Assembly (NCBI RefSeq): GCF_002224245.2
Contig: NZ_NKHK02000007.1
Coordinates: 62,001-126,000, forward strand
Direction of reading: 5' to 3'
From: Moraxella sp. VT-16-12
GTDB taxonomy: Bacteria; Pseudomonadota; Gammaproteobacteria; Pseudomonadales; Moraxellaceae
Length of the DNA stretch: 64,000 bases
The notes under the pieces are model-generated. The model was not told the DNA's origin and did not search any database. It saw only the letters and a program-made list of their open reading frames with translations. The position numbers and the translations under genes are program-made. Every line of letters starts with the position of its first letter. Within the stretch, counting starts at the first letter, position 1. Below, in pieces: positions 40,331-50,334 of this stretch.

Positions 40331-41593
40331 TTAAGGAACAATCTGTGAAATGGTTAAATCCGCCTGATTTGCTGTCTTTGACAAAACCACAGGGTTGGCA
40401 GATAAATCGCCAGACTCACTGATGGCATTACCTGTACGACTGATACGAGCATTGACCATCAACGTCTCGTTATCCACCCTTCCCGCCGATAGCGTGCGAC
40501 TTGGCATCATAGCATCAAGGTCGCTTAACGTTACCATCAATGTTCCATTTTTAATCTCGCTCACAGGCAAACGTTTAACCGCATAAGGGGCTTGTCCATC
40601 AGCACCTGATATAGAAACAAACACCACGTCTGTCTCACTGATTTGGGGGATAAGCGTGTCTGATACGCCAATGGTAATATTAACGCCTTGCTGAGCTTTT
40701 TGTTCTTGGGCGTTAATGTTAGCAAGCAGTTCATCAAGACTGGCAAGGGCTTGGCTTCTATCGCCTGACTTTTTGGCGATACTAGAACGCAAACGTGCCA
40801 CCCATGCCTTAGCATTGGTAAAGTTGCCTGCTCTCATCTCACCCATCGCCATCATCATCTGCACCCCTTCGTGGTCAGGGTTGGTTGCCAAAATTCCCAA
40901 TAAAGCGTTTTTGGCATTGGCATCTAGGGCATTGTTATTGACAAAAAAGCTCGTTTGAGCATAAGTCAAAACAATCTCTTCATTGGTGGGATTTAACCGA
41001 TAAGCCCGAGACAATGCTTCTAAGGCTTGGGGTTTGGCATCTAGTGCCATAAACAGCTCAGACAATCTCAACCAGCGTTGTGGGTCATCAGCATGATAAT
41101 GCACGTTTGCTTGCATGGCACTGATGAGTGCTGTACTATCGGCGGTTGCCCATTGGGGGGGCGTATCTATTTTGCCTGTTAATAAATCATCTGCCACCTG
41201 CCCTACCGTGTCTTGGGCTGTCCAAAGTTTAAACACAGGCGTACGGTCAGCAACTGTCAAATACGCCAGCACCGTCAATACCAAAATCCACACAATGACA
41301 ATCAGCCGACCCTTGATACCCACCGCCTTATACGCATCTTCTTGGCTTTGGGCATTGATGAGCTGACGTTTTAGCTCGGTCTGTTGAGAGGTATAAGTGG
41401 CTTCATCTATCAGACCAGATTGTCTATCACCATCTAACTCGGACAAACGCTCATGAAAAATTTGCACATTAAGTGCCATTAGGCGATTATCGCTTGCTTT
41501 TTTGCCTTTGAGCCAAGGAAACACCACCACAAAAGCCAGCAGCACGCACATCAGTACGCACACACTAAAAAACAACAGCAAACTTGGGGTCAT
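40331..41593 (-). CDS. ccmI: Cytochrome c maturation protein CcmI (CycH-like)
   Basis: 420 residues. Two N-terminal transmembrane helices (about residues 5-28 and 90-108) flank a cytoplasmic loop with a leucine-zipper-like region (RLSELDGDRQSGLIDEATY). A periplasmic TPR domain follows (DDPQRWLRLSELFMALDAKPQALEALSRAYRLNP). The C-terminal domain has GADGQAPYAVKRLP, typical of CcmI. It chaperones apocytochrome c to the heme lyase. Start overlaps the ccmH stop by 4 bases. Confidence 0.93.
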   Translation of the reverse strand: MTPSLLLFFSVCVLMCVLLAFVVVFPWLKGKKASDNRLMALNVQIFHERLSELDGDRQSGLIDEATYTSQQTELKRQLINAQSQEDAYKAVGIKGRLIVIVWILVLTVLAYLTVADRTPVFKLWTAQDTVGQVADDLLTGKIDTPPQWATADSTALISAMQANVHYHADDPQRWLRLSELFMALDAKPQALEALSRAYRLNPTNEEIVLTYAQTSFFVNNNALDANAKNALLGILATNPDHEGVQMMMAMGEMRAGNFTNAKAWVARLRSSIAKKSGDRSQALASLDELLANINAQEQKAQQGVNITIGVSDTLIPQISETDVVFVSISGADGQAPYAVKRLPVSEIKNGTLMVTLSDLDAMMPSRTLSAGRVDNETLMVNARISRTGNAISESGDLSANPVVLSKTANQADLTISQIVP

Positions 41594-42072
41594 GGTGAAT
41601 CCTTATCAGGTGTTTGATGATTTTTTAAGATGGCTTTAAGCTGAGCTTCTTCACTGTCGCTCAATGCGTCCACCTGCTCACTGATTTTGCGACCCTGTTT
41701 GGCTTTATAAAACCAACCCATCAGTAGCACAATCAGCAAAATGGGCGGAAAAATCCACAAAATCCATGTAGATGGTCGCACAGGTGGCTTATAACTGATA
41801 AAATCCCCATAGCGTTCAAACATATACGCCCGTATCTCGGTATCGCTCCGTCCATCATTAATCATCTGATAGGTTTGGTTTTTTAAATCCACCGCAATGG
41901 GTGCATCTGAGCCTGCTAAGTTTTGGTTTTGGCATTTGGGACACCGCAGCTCTTCTATCAAAGCTTTATAGCGAGCTTCATCTTCGGCAGTTTTGAACTC
42001 ATAAATCTCAATCGCCCCAAAACTTGGCACATTCAATGCCATCAGCAAACACACAAAGGCTAAACGCTTCAT
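41590..42072 (-). CDS. ccmH: Cytochrome c maturation protein CcmH (CxxC thiol reductant)
   Basis: 160 residues from ATG 42072, which gives an ATGA overlap with the dsbE stop; a GTG 6 bases upstream is less likely. Signal peptide, then the redox motif LRCPKCQNQNLAGSDAPIA and a C-terminal membrane helix (about residues 105-125). It reduces apocytochrome cysteines for heme attachment together with CcmF and CcmG. Confidence 0.95.
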   Translation of the reverse strand: MKRLAFVCLLMALNVPSFGAIEIYEFKTAEDEARYKALIEELRCPKCQNQNLAGSDAPIAVDLKNQTYQMINDGRSDTEIRAYMFERYGDFISYKPPVRPSTWILWIFPPILLIVLLMGWFYKAKQGRKISEQVDALSDSEEAQLKAILKNHQTPDKDSP

Positions 42073-42650
42073 TGGCACAACTCACTTTTTTTGGTGTCAT
42101 CAAGCGATGGGTTATTTAGAGCATCAAGACAAGGTTTGATGTCATTTTGCCAGTTATTTTGGTCAATCACACCAACAATGTGCTTATAAACCACGCCTTT
42201 TTCATTGACCACAAAACTTTCAGGCGCTCCTGTCAATCCCAAATCCAAGGCATATTTACCATCTAAATCCTGCACCGAGTACACAAAAGGGTCTTTGTGT
42301 TTGTTTAAATACGCCAAAGCGTTTGGTAGCTCATCTTTGTAGTTGATGCCCACCATGGGCACACCTTGACCAGACAGCTCCATCAAAAATGGATGCTCTA
42401 TCACGCAAGATGGACACCACGACCCCCACACATTTAGGATAAAAGGCGTTTTTGGCAAATCGTGATTGGTCATGGTGCGATTAAGGTCTGACAGCAGTGG
42501 CAAACTCATGGCGGGCAAGGGTTTGTTCATGCTGGTTGTGATGACCACATCCGTCGGCTTACCCAAACGAAATAAAAACATCACAATCAACAGCCCAAAC
42601 ACCACCAAGGGCAACAAAAACATGAGCATTTTTTTATTTTTGGCGGTCAT
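42069..42650 (-). CDS. dsbE: Thiol:disulfide interchange protein DsbE/CcmG
   Basis: 193 residues. N-terminal membrane anchor at about residues 9-28 and a thioredoxin-like periplasmic domain with GSWCPSCVIEHPFL, catalytic Cys79 and Cys82. The cis-Pro region GLTGAPESFVV is present. It keeps the CcmH/apocytochrome thiols reduced. Starts directly after the ccmF stop. Confidence 0.95.
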   Translation of the reverse strand: MTAKNKKMLMFLLPLVVFGLLIVMFLFRLGKPTDVVITTSMNKPLPAMSLPLLSDLNRTMTNHDLPKTPFILNVWGSWCPSCVIEHPFLMELSGQGVPMVGINYKDELPNALAYLNKHKDPFVYSVQDLDGKYALDLGLTGAPESFVVNEKGVVYKHIVGVIDQNNWQNDIKPCLDALNNPSLDDTKKSELCQ

Positions 42651-44651
42651 TTATTTTATCTCCTGTTGAGTTTGGTTGGGCATGGTGCGTCTGTCTTGCA
42701 AACGATAACGCTTATCTAATACTGCCAGCAGTCCACCCAAACTCATAATAATTGCCCCCAACCACAGCCAACGCACCATCGGTTTGATATACACCCGCAC
42801 CGCCCAAGTATCTGTTTTGCCATCTTTAACAATCGGTTCACCTAATGCCACATAAATCTCATTAAATAAGCTAGGATACAGTCCTACTTCGGTCATTGGC
42901 ATCATGGAGACCACATAATTACGCTTTTGTGGGTACAATGTGGTAACAAAAGTCTTGTCTTTTTTGACGTTAATCGTTGCCTGAGTGGCATCGTAATTAC
43001 TGCCTGTGATGGTGCTAAACTCTTGCAGATAAAACTCATAGTTTTGCACTTGTGTGCTATCACCCACCATCATTGCCACGTCTTTTTCTACACTCAAACT
43101 GCTCACGCCTGCCACGCCCAGTGCAGTAATCAGAACGCCCACATGAGCGATATTCATGCCATGATAACTTGGTGAAAGTTTGATAAATTTGGCAAACCGT
43201 GAACCTTTGGCATGACGGATTTTATCTTTAATGTCATAAACCATCAGCACCAGCACCCATACTGACAAAACGGACGTGATATAAATAGACCCATGAAATG
43301 CCCCATCGCCCAGCCGTGCAATAAGATAAGTCATGCCCGCCCCAATGATAAGGCTAAGTAAAGCACAAACCACGAGCAGTTTAAAAAAAGGTCGGTTGTC
43401 TGATTTATAACGTATCATCGCCCCCACGCCCATGACTGCCAAAATCAGCCACGTCAAAGGCACAAACAAAGCATTAAAATATGGCGGTCCTACTGACACT
43501 TGACCAAGCTTAAAGGCATCTGCAATGATGGGATATAGCGTACCCAATAGCACCACCAACGTTGCAATCAAAAGGACGATGTTATTGACCACCAACAAGG
43601 TTTCTTTGGACTTTAAACGATAACTGCTCTCTACGGTCAATCGCCAACCACGCAACGCAAACATAAGTAATCCACCACCAATAATGACCGCCAAGATGGC
43701 TAAAATCGCCATGCCCCGTGTTGGGTCAGCAGCGAACGAGTGCACTGATGTGATGACCCCTGAACGCACAAGAAAGGTGCCAAGCAAAGACAAAGCAAAG
43801 GCAAAAATGGCAAGCATCATCGTCCATGCTTTAAACACTCCCCGTTTTTCAGTAACAGCCAGCGAGTGTATGAGTGCCGTACTGGCAAGCCACGGCATCA
43901 AAGAAGCATTTTCTACTGGGTCCCAAAACCACCAACCGCCCCAGCCAAGCTCATAATACGCCCACCAAGACCCAATGGCTATCCCCAAAGTTAAAAAGCC
44001 CCACGCCAACACCGTCCAAGGTCTGCTCCATCTTGTCCATACCGCATCTATCCGACCTGCCCATAGCCCCGCCATACAAAACGCAAATGGCACTGCCAGC
44101 CCCACATAGCCCATATACAGCATGGGCGGATGAAAAATCAGCCCTGGGTCTTGTAGCAGTGGGTTTAAATCTGCTCCGTCCACAGGCAAATTTGGCAAGG
44201 TGCGATTAAAGGGGCTGGACGTAAAGACAAGCATTAAAAGCATCATCGTTTGTACCATGCCAAGCACAGCAAGCACTCTGGCTCTCATGTCAAGTGGCAA
44301 ACCACGGCTAAACACCGCCACCATCATGCCCCACGTCGCCAAAATCAACACCCACAACAGCAGCGAGCCTTCATGACCGCCCCACGTTGCCGACAATTTA
44401 TAATACCAAGGCAATAAGCTGTTGGAGTGAGACGCAACATAAACCAAGCTAAAATCGTTATACAAAAAGCCTGCCACCAACCCCAAAAAGGACAACCCCA
44501 TCGCCAAAGAGCCTGCCACCGCCAAACTTGGGGCAAGACGTTGCCATGGCACTTGGTGTTTTAATACGCCCAAAGTTGGCAATACCGCCTGTAAAATGGC
44601 AAGCACCAATGCAAGCAAAAGAGCAAAGTACCCAAGTTCTGTGATGAGCAT
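42651..44651 (-). CDS. ccmF: Heme lyase subunit CcmF
   Basis: 666 residues with about 14-15 hydrophobic segments. The tryptophan-rich heme-handling motif WWAYYELGWGGWWFWDPVENAS and ATWGGHEGSLLLW are diagnostic. It attaches heme to apocytochrome c at the periplasmic face. First gene of the ccmF-dsbE-ccmH-ccmI operon; ccmABCDE must lie elsewhere. Confidence 0.97.
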   Translation of the reverse strand: MLITELGYFALLLALVLAILQAVLPTLGVLKHQVPWQRLAPSLAVAGSLAMGLSFLGLVAGFLYNDFSLVYVASHSNSLLPWYYKLSATWGGHEGSLLLWVLILATWGMMVAVFSRGLPLDMRARVLAVLGMVQTMMLLMLVFTSSPFNRTLPNLPVDGADLNPLLQDPGLIFHPPMLYMGYVGLAVPFAFCMAGLWAGRIDAVWTRWSRPWTVLAWGFLTLGIAIGSWWAYYELGWGGWWFWDPVENASLMPWLASTALIHSLAVTEKRGVFKAWTMMLAIFAFALSLLGTFLVRSGVITSVHSFAADPTRGMAILAILAVIIGGGLLMFALRGWRLTVESSYRLKSKETLLVVNNIVLLIATLVVLLGTLYPIIADAFKLGQVSVGPPYFNALFVPLTWLILAVMGVGAMIRYKSDNRPFFKLLVVCALLSLIIGAGMTYLIARLGDGAFHGSIYITSVLSVWVLVLMVYDIKDKIRHAKGSRFAKFIKLSPSYHGMNIAHVGVLITALGVAGVSSLSVEKDVAMMVGDSTQVQNYEFYLQEFSTITGSNYDATQATINVKKDKTFVTTLYPQKRNYVVSMMPMTEVGLYPSLFNEIYVALGEPIVKDGKTDTWAVRVYIKPMVRWLWLGAIIMSLGGLLAVLDKRYRLQDRRTMPNQTQQEIK

Positions 44652-44787
44652 AAAACGACCTTAACCTAAATAAAACACGCCATCAACATCTAAAATCATG
44701 ACAGCCAATGCGGTAGTATAGCAAGTTTATAAATTGATATTATCAAATAATACTTTTTGTAATGATTAAAATTTTAAATAATAAAAA

Positions 44788-46095
44788 CTAAAAGAACACC
44801 ACCACCAAATGTAGCCAGCCTGCCAGCAGTCCTGTAATCGCCCCGAGCACCACAAGGGTCATCTCATCTTCTTTGAAGGCAGGACGGAGTAAATTTTGAA
44901 ATTCATGGGGGGTCAAAGCACGAATGCGACTTTCAAACAAACCAAAAATCTTAGACGCACGAGAAGTGTTTAACTCAGGGTCTCGTATTGGCACCATGGT
45001 CGCATCTATGGACTTATCTATGATGGTGTCTTTAAATTCATCTAAGCTGTCGCCCATGCCCATTTTTAATGTGGTGGCAACCACAGGGGATTCTAGCATT
45101 TCGTATAAATGTGATTTCATCAGCTCACGTGTCTTGTCCGCTCTTGTGCCGTACATCATCTCGTGCATGACATTTTCCAAGGTAACCAACTCTTTGACAA
45201 CAATATTGGCAAACACCGTAGAGACTTCATCTTGACGTTTCATAAAACCACCCTGCCACAAATAGCGATGAATGTGGGGAAACATCAAAACAATCCGCCC
45301 ATGTTCATAACGAAATAACCGCAAAAACCACACAGGACGTGGCTCAACAGGATTAAACACCATCCAAATGGCAATCCAGTTTGTTAATGCCCCCCAAATC
45401 GCCGCAAAAAATGGCACTGTCCAATGCTGTGGCACAAAATAAAAAATCCCCATCTGGATAATCCCAAAACCAAAACCAATGATGGCACTGATTTTCCAGA
45501 TAAATTTAATCTCTTTTTTGCCAACCTTTAAAAACATATCTACCATGAGTTTGCGGTCGTTTTCCATACGTCTGACAATCATTTGACGCATGTCCACCAA
45601 ATCTTCCACATGATAGGTCAAGTCCAGCACCAAAGCTTTCATAATATGGGGCAGCTCATCATGAGCGTGGGCGTAAATTCTGCGTTTGATGGCATAAGGC
45701 AGTTTGCTCCACAACACATAATAACGTTCAAGCATAATCTCATCAATCAAGCTTTCTAGATTTTTATCCACCGTAGCGGTGATAAATTCTGCCATCTCCT
45801 CAGGCTCCATTGCCCGAAAAAACTCATCAAGCGAGCCAAGTTTTGAGAGCGTTTGGTCAACAATCACCCCTGATATTTTACCTGCTTTGGCAGGAACGAT
45901 GCCTTGCCAGCCCAAACCTTGTAAGCCCCAAGGCATATTTTTAATACCAATGCCCCAAAACTTAATAGGGCGAAACAACATCTCTAACGCCATCCACACA
46001 TGAGCCCACGTTACAAAAGCAGTAACAGGCGGTATGGTGAGCATGGCGATAAATTCAGGGTGCTGGCTTAGCAGTTGCCACAAAGACGCAAACAT
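44788..46095 (-). CDS. DUF445 family membrane protein
   Basis: 435 residues with an N-terminal membrane helix, a central pair (IWKISAIIGFGFGIIQMGIFYFVP, then WGALTNWIAIWMVFNP) and a C-terminal helix (LVVLGAITGLLAGWLHLVVV). The TNWIA(I/V)xMxFxP motif is the signature of DUF445. The role of the family is unknown. Divergent from mrdA with paired extended -10 elements between them. Confidence 0.88.
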   Translation of the reverse strand: MFASLWQLLSQHPEFIAMLTIPPVTAFVTWAHVWMALEMLFRPIKFWGIGIKNMPWGLQGLGWQGIVPAKAGKISGVIVDQTLSKLGSLDEFFRAMEPEEMAEFITATVDKNLESLIDEIMLERYYVLWSKLPYAIKRRIYAHAHDELPHIMKALVLDLTYHVEDLVDMRQMIVRRMENDRKLMVDMFLKVGKKEIKFIWKISAIIGFGFGIIQMGIFYFVPQHWTVPFFAAIWGALTNWIAIWMVFNPVEPRPVWFLRLFRYEHGRIVLMFPHIHRYLWQGGFMKRQDEVSTVFANIVVKELVTLENVMHEMMYGTRADKTRELMKSHLYEMLESPVVATTLKMGMGDSLDEFKDTIIDKSIDATMVPIRDPELNTSRASKIFGLFESRIRALTPHEFQNLLRPAFKEDEMTLVVLGAITGLLAGWLHLVVVFF

Positions 46096-46125
46096 GGGTT
46101 TTATTTATCAGCAAAAACGGCAATA

Positions 46126-46134
46126 ATTTTACCA
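46126..46134 (-). promoter_or_regulatory. Extended -10 for the DUF445 gene
   Basis: TGG-TAAAAT on the minus strand, 31 bases before the start. It is preceded by TG, giving TGTGGTAAAAT, the same 11-base string found for mrdA on the opposite strand. Confidence 0.5.
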
Positions 46135-46234
46135 CAAAATTCATCAAATGACTTGTTTTATCATGCGTTTTTTACTGTCATAACTGATAGGTGTGCTTAA
46201 ATTAACAAAATCAATCTTTTGTTTTTAAAAATTG

Positions 46235-46243
46235 TGGTAAAAT
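46235..46243 (+). promoter_or_regulatory. Extended -10 for mrdA
   Basis: TGG-TAAAAT, 36 bases before the chosen ATG. The presence of a promoter here also argues against the upstream in-frame start at 46219. Confidence 0.5.
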
Positions 46244-46278
46244 TTAACATTTATCATCAGCCAATTTGTCGCCGTTTC

Positions 46279-48279
46279 ATGAACCAGCCTTTAACACAAG
46301 ACTCCGACCAAAGTACCGCCACGTTTCACAGACGAATCATCATCGCAGTTTTGTTAATTTTGTTAGGACTGCTTGGGCTTGCTGTACGCTATGGCTACCT
46401 ACAAATCACCCAATACGAAAAATACCGCACCAACGCCGAAAACAACCGCATTAAACTCATCTCTGACCCGCCTTCTCGTGGCTATATTTATGACAGAAAT
46501 GGCATTTTGCTTGCTGACAACACGCCTGTTTTTACCGCCGTCATCAGCCCTGATGAAATAGATGACCCTGCTCATACCTTGCGTCTTTTAACGCCAATTT
46601 TTGAGCTGACAGAAGAAGACATTACTGACATTTTGGCACGGATTGACAAATCAAAAAACGACAGCGTTACCATCAAAATGGACTTAACTGAAGAGCAAAT
46701 CGCCAAATTTAGCGAGCGTAAGCCATTTTTTCGGGGGGTGAGCATTCAGACCAAGCTGACACGAGTTTATCCGCATGATGAACTGTTTGCTCACGTCATC
46801 GGCTATGTGGGGCGTATTAATGATAAAGAATCCAAAGCCATCAAAGCTGACCCCATCAAAAAAGATTTGTATGCAGGCACCGATTTAATCGGCAAACTTG
46901 GCATAGAACAGCAATACGAAGAAGTGCTGCTTGGTAAACCCGGCTATCAATCCGTAGAAGCCAATGCTCATGGCGATGTGTTACGTAAACTGGACACCAA
47001 AGCCCCCATCGCAGGCAATGATTTGTACCTGAGCCTGGATTATGGTCTGCAAAAAGTCGCCCAAGACCAACTGGCTGGACGGCGTGGGGCAATTGTGGCA
47101 CTTGACCCAAAAAATGGTGATGTGCTTGCCTTTGTGTCCAATCCAAGCTATGACCCCAACCCTTTTGTCTCTGGCATTTCATCAAAAATGTATGCCGCTT
47201 TGCGTGATGACATTGACCAGCCACTTTATAATCGAGCATTGCAAGGTTTATATCCGCCCGCCAGTACCATCAAGCCCTTTGAGAGCATGGGGTTTTTACA
47301 TCATGGCATCATGGGCTGGAATGACACCATCTTTGACCCTGGGTATTTTAGCCTACCAGGGGATAGCCACCGTTTTCGTGATTGGAAAAAAGGCGGTCAT
47401 GGCACGGTCAATATGAGCAAATCCATCATCATGAGTGTGGACACTTATTATTACAAAAACGCTCATCGCTTGGGCATTGATAAACTTCATGACTGGATGA
47501 GCCGTTTTGGTTTTGGTCAAAAAACAGGCATTGATTTACCCAACGAAAAAGCAGGCATCATGCCATCTCCCCAGTGGAAACAAAAAACCTACAACAAAGA
47601 CTGGCTACCTGGGGAGACCATTTCGGTATCTATCGGTCAAGGGGCATTTTTGGCAAGCCCCCTACAAGTCGCCAACGCCACCGCCATGACTGCCATTAAA
47701 GGCAAGCACCTAACCCCTCATATTCTAAAAAGCTCCAAAGGTGAAGCACCTGTTAAAATCATTGACAAACCTGATGGCGTGATTGACTTTAATGGCACAG
47801 AAGAAGACTGGCTAAATATGCACACCGCCATGGAAGATACCGTCAAACGTGGCACAGCCAAGGGCATTTATACACCCGTCTATCGTATCGCTGGCAAAAC
47901 AGGCACCGCCCAAGTCAAATCCATCGCCCAAGGCAAAAGCTATAACAAAGCTGCTTTGGATTCTCGCCATTGGGACCATGCGTGGTTTACAGGTTTTGCG
48001 CCTGTTGAAGACCCCCAAATCGCCCTAGCAGTCATTGTAGAAAATGGCGGTGGTGGTAGTAAAGTCGCCGCCCCCATTGGGCGAGCGTTGTTTGATTATT
48101 GGGTACTCCATAAGGACAAAAACCCCATCAAACCCCCAAATGAAGAAGAAATGGCAAAATTGCGTGCCGAAAAACACGCCATCTTGCAAGCCAAGATAGA
48201 TGCCATGCAAAAAGCCAAAGAAGCCCAACAGACTCAGCAAAAACCAAGCCAAGATAACAAACCAAAAACCCAATCATGA
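46279..48279 (+). CDS. mrdA: Penicillin-binding protein 2 (peptidoglycan D,D-transpeptidase MrdA)
   Basis: 666 residues from ATG 46279. One N-terminal membrane helix (about residues 20-40), the PBP dimerisation domain with SDPPSRGYIYDRNG, then the transpeptidase domain with catalytic Ser329 in PPASTIK, the SVD motif in IMSVDTYYYKN and KTG in AGKTGTAQ. PBP2 drives cell-wall elongation with RodA. The usual neighbour rodA is absent; rsmD follows with a 4-base overlap. The tail is rich in Lys and Gln. Confidence 0.96.
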   Translation: MNQPLTQDSDQSTATFHRRIIIAVLLILLGLLGLAVRYGYLQITQYEKYRTNAENNRIKLISDPPSRGYIYDRNGILLADNTPVFTAVISPDEIDDPAHTLRLLTPIFELTEEDITDILARIDKSKNDSVTIKMDLTEEQIAKFSERKPFFRGVSIQTKLTRVYPHDELFAHVIGYVGRINDKESKAIKADPIKKDLYAGTDLIGKLGIEQQYEEVLLGKPGYQSVEANAHGDVLRKLDTKAPIAGNDLYLSLDYGLQKVAQDQLAGRRGAIVALDPKNGDVLAFVSNPSYDPNPFVSGISSKMYAALRDDIDQPLYNRALQGLYPPASTIKPFESMGFLHHGIMGWNDTIFDPGYFSLPGDSHRFRDWKKGGHGTVNMSKSIIMSVDTYYYKNAHRLGIDKLHDWMSRFGFGQKTGIDLPNEKAGIMPSPQWKQKTYNKDWLPGETISVSIGQGAFLASPLQVANATAMTAIKGKHLTPHILKSSKGEAPVKIIDKPDGVIDFNGTEEDWLNMHTAMEDTVKRGTAKGIYTPVYRIAGKTGTAQVKSIAQGKSYNKAALDSRHWDHAWFTGFAPVEDPQIALAVIVENGGGGSKVAAPIGRALFDYWVLHKDKNPIKPPNEEEMAKLRAEKHAILQAKIDAMQKAKEAQQTQQKPSQDNKPKTQS

Positions 48280-48833
48280 AAAAAACAACCAACCAAGTGC
48301 GTATCATCGGTGGCAAATTTAAACGCCGTCAGTTGTTATTTATAGATACCGATGGTCTGCGTCCCACACCTGACCGCCTAAGAGAGACGGTTTTTAATTG
48401 GTTAATGGCAGACACCTTAGATGCTCGTGTGCTAGATGTATGTGCAGGCTCAGGCGTACTAGGCTTTGAAGCTTTATCTCGTGGGGCAAAATTCGCCACT
48501 TTTATAGAGTCAAACCACGCCCAAGCCACCATCTTATGCCAAAGTGCCAAAAGCTTACATTTAAATGATGATGATTATGCCATCATCAACGCCACCGCCC
48601 AAAACGCCCTACCCACACTGTCAGAGCCTTTTGATATTATTTTTATAGACCCCCCATACACCCTAAACCTATGGCAGACCTTTATCACGCTCATTAAACA
48701 GCACCATCTTGTGCATGCCAACACTCAAATTTATCTAGAAAGCGACCGTCCGCTTGATGACATCTGCCACACGCTCACGCCCATCAAAACCACCAAAGTT
48801 GGGCAAGTATATGCAGGGATTTTTGAGCCTTAG
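48276..48833 (+). CDS. rsmD: 16S rRNA (guanine(966)-N2)-methyltransferase RsmD
   Basis: 185 residues. N-terminal VRIIGGKFKRRQL and LRPTPDRLRETVFNWL, SAM motif VLDVCAGSGVLGFEALSRGA and the catalytic FIDPPY motif. It methylates G966 of 16S rRNA. The start overlaps the mrdA stop (ATGA). Confidence 0.95.
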   Translation: MKKTTNQVRIIGGKFKRRQLLFIDTDGLRPTPDRLRETVFNWLMADTLDARVLDVCAGSGVLGFEALSRGAKFATFIESNHAQATILCQSAKSLHLNDDDYAIINATAQNALPTLSEPFDIIFIDPPYTLNLWQTFITLIKQHHLVHANTQIYLESDRPLDDICHTLTPIKTTKVGQVYAGIFEP

Positions 48834-48873
48834 CTCATCGCCTTATCCATAATCCACAAGACGAGAAAAACTT

Positions 48874-50334
48874 ATGCTAAAAAGAAGTTTCAATCCCACA
48901 AACCCCCATCAAGCCCAAGTATGGCAACAACAACACCAATCCATGTATTTTAATGACGTGGTCAGCATCGCCATCATCGGGCACACCAACACGGGTAAAA
49001 CTTCACTCATGCGGACACTGCTTAGAGACTGTGATTTTGGCGAAGTCAAAAACGCCCCTGCCACCACTCGTCATGTAGAAACGGTAAAAATCTTAGATAA
49101 ATACGGTGCTCCTTTGGTAACGCTCTATGACACCCCCGGCTTAGAAGATGCCACAGGTGTGATGGATTATTTACAAGAGCACACCAACCCCCGCCATGAT
49201 GGCGTAGAGCGTCTCAATGTTTTTTTGCAAGCCGTCCAAAACAACAGCCAAGCCTTACTTGGCGATTTTTCCCAAGAAGCCAAAGTCGTCAGTACACTGC
49301 TGACTGTGGACATCGCCATTTATGTGATAGACGTGCGTGAGCCTGTGTTGTCCAAATACAAAGATGAACTGGCGATTTTGGCAAGCTCTGGTACGCCTGT
49401 ACTGCCTGTGTTTAATTTTATCAAATCAAACAGTCCCTTTACTCAATCATGGCAAGAAATGCTCTCTCGGCGAGCCTTGCACGTGATTAACGCCTTTGAC
49501 ACGGTGGCGTTTGATTTTGAAGCAGAAATGAATCTTTGGGCAAATCTTGGCACATTAACGTCCGCCCCTTGTTTTTTAACCCTTCAATCAGAACGCACAG
49601 AGATTTGGCATGACATGGCAGAAGAAGGCAGTATGATTATCGCTGATTTTTTGATTAATGTTGCCAGTTTTAGCAAAAAAATCTCAGATGGTGATGATGA
49701 ACAAGGCGTGTTACTCGCCATGCAAGAAGCCACCCGCCAAGCCTTTACCATCATGCAGCATCGCCTGCTTGAATTGTATAAATTTTATCATGCTGACATT
49801 GATGATACACCCATGAGCATACAAGGCAGCAACCAAGACATTTTTGATAATGACTTGCTGGCTCGCTATGGCATTCGGGCAGTTGGTGGGGGCGTGGCAG
49901 GTATGATTATCGGTGCTGGGATTGATGTGGCGACTTTTGGGGCAAGTTTGGGACTGGGCACTGCCATTGGGGGTGTGATTGGCGGGCTACTGCCCAACAG
50001 TAGCACCATCAAAGACAAAGCCATGGGCATAAAAACACTCACCATCAGCAATGAAACCTTAACGCTACTGTCTGCCCAATCACAATACTTGCACCACACC
50101 TTGCGACATCGTGGTCATGCCAGTCTTGATGTCATTCATTTAGATGGCGATACCGCCCTACCTTGGCAATCGGACAAACTGCCAGCCCCACTTAAAAAAG
50201 CTCGTGCCTACCCACATTATTCAAGCCTAGACACAAATTATGATGACCATCAATCCCTAAGAGCCGAGCTTGCTGACAAACTTGCCATCATACTAGATAC
50301 TCATCTTAGCACTTTGGAAAAATCACATGACTAA
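48874..50334 (+). CDS. GTPase with DUF3482 C-terminal domain
   Basis: 486 residues. Ras-like GTPase core with P-loop GHTNTGKTS (residues 36-44), switch T in APATTRHV and DTPG as G3; the G4 motif appears degenerate (NFIKS). The C-terminal half contains a glycine-zipper hydrophobic hairpin at about residues 336-373, suggesting membrane contact. Function of the family is unknown. It overlaps the next GNAT gene by 8 bases, so they are coupled. Confidence 0.85.
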   Translation: MLKRSFNPTNPHQAQVWQQQHQSMYFNDVVSIAIIGHTNTGKTSLMRTLLRDCDFGEVKNAPATTRHVETVKILDKYGAPLVTLYDTPGLEDATGVMDYLQEHTNPRHDGVERLNVFLQAVQNNSQALLGDFSQEAKVVSTLLTVDIAIYVIDVREPVLSKYKDELAILASSGTPVLPVFNFIKSNSPFTQSWQEMLSRRALHVINAFDTVAFDFEAEMNLWANLGTLTSAPCFLTLQSERTEIWHDMAEEGSMIIADFLINVASFSKKISDGDDEQGVLLAMQEATRQAFTIMQHRLLELYKFYHADIDDTPMSIQGSNQDIFDNDLLARYGIRAVGGGVAGMIIGAGIDVATFGASLGLGTAIGGVIGGLLPNSSTIKDKAMGIKTLTISNETLTLLSAQSQYLHHTLRHRGHASLDVIHLDGDTALPWQSDKLPAPLKKARAYPHYSSLDTNYDDHQSLRAELADKLAIILDTHLSTLEKSHD

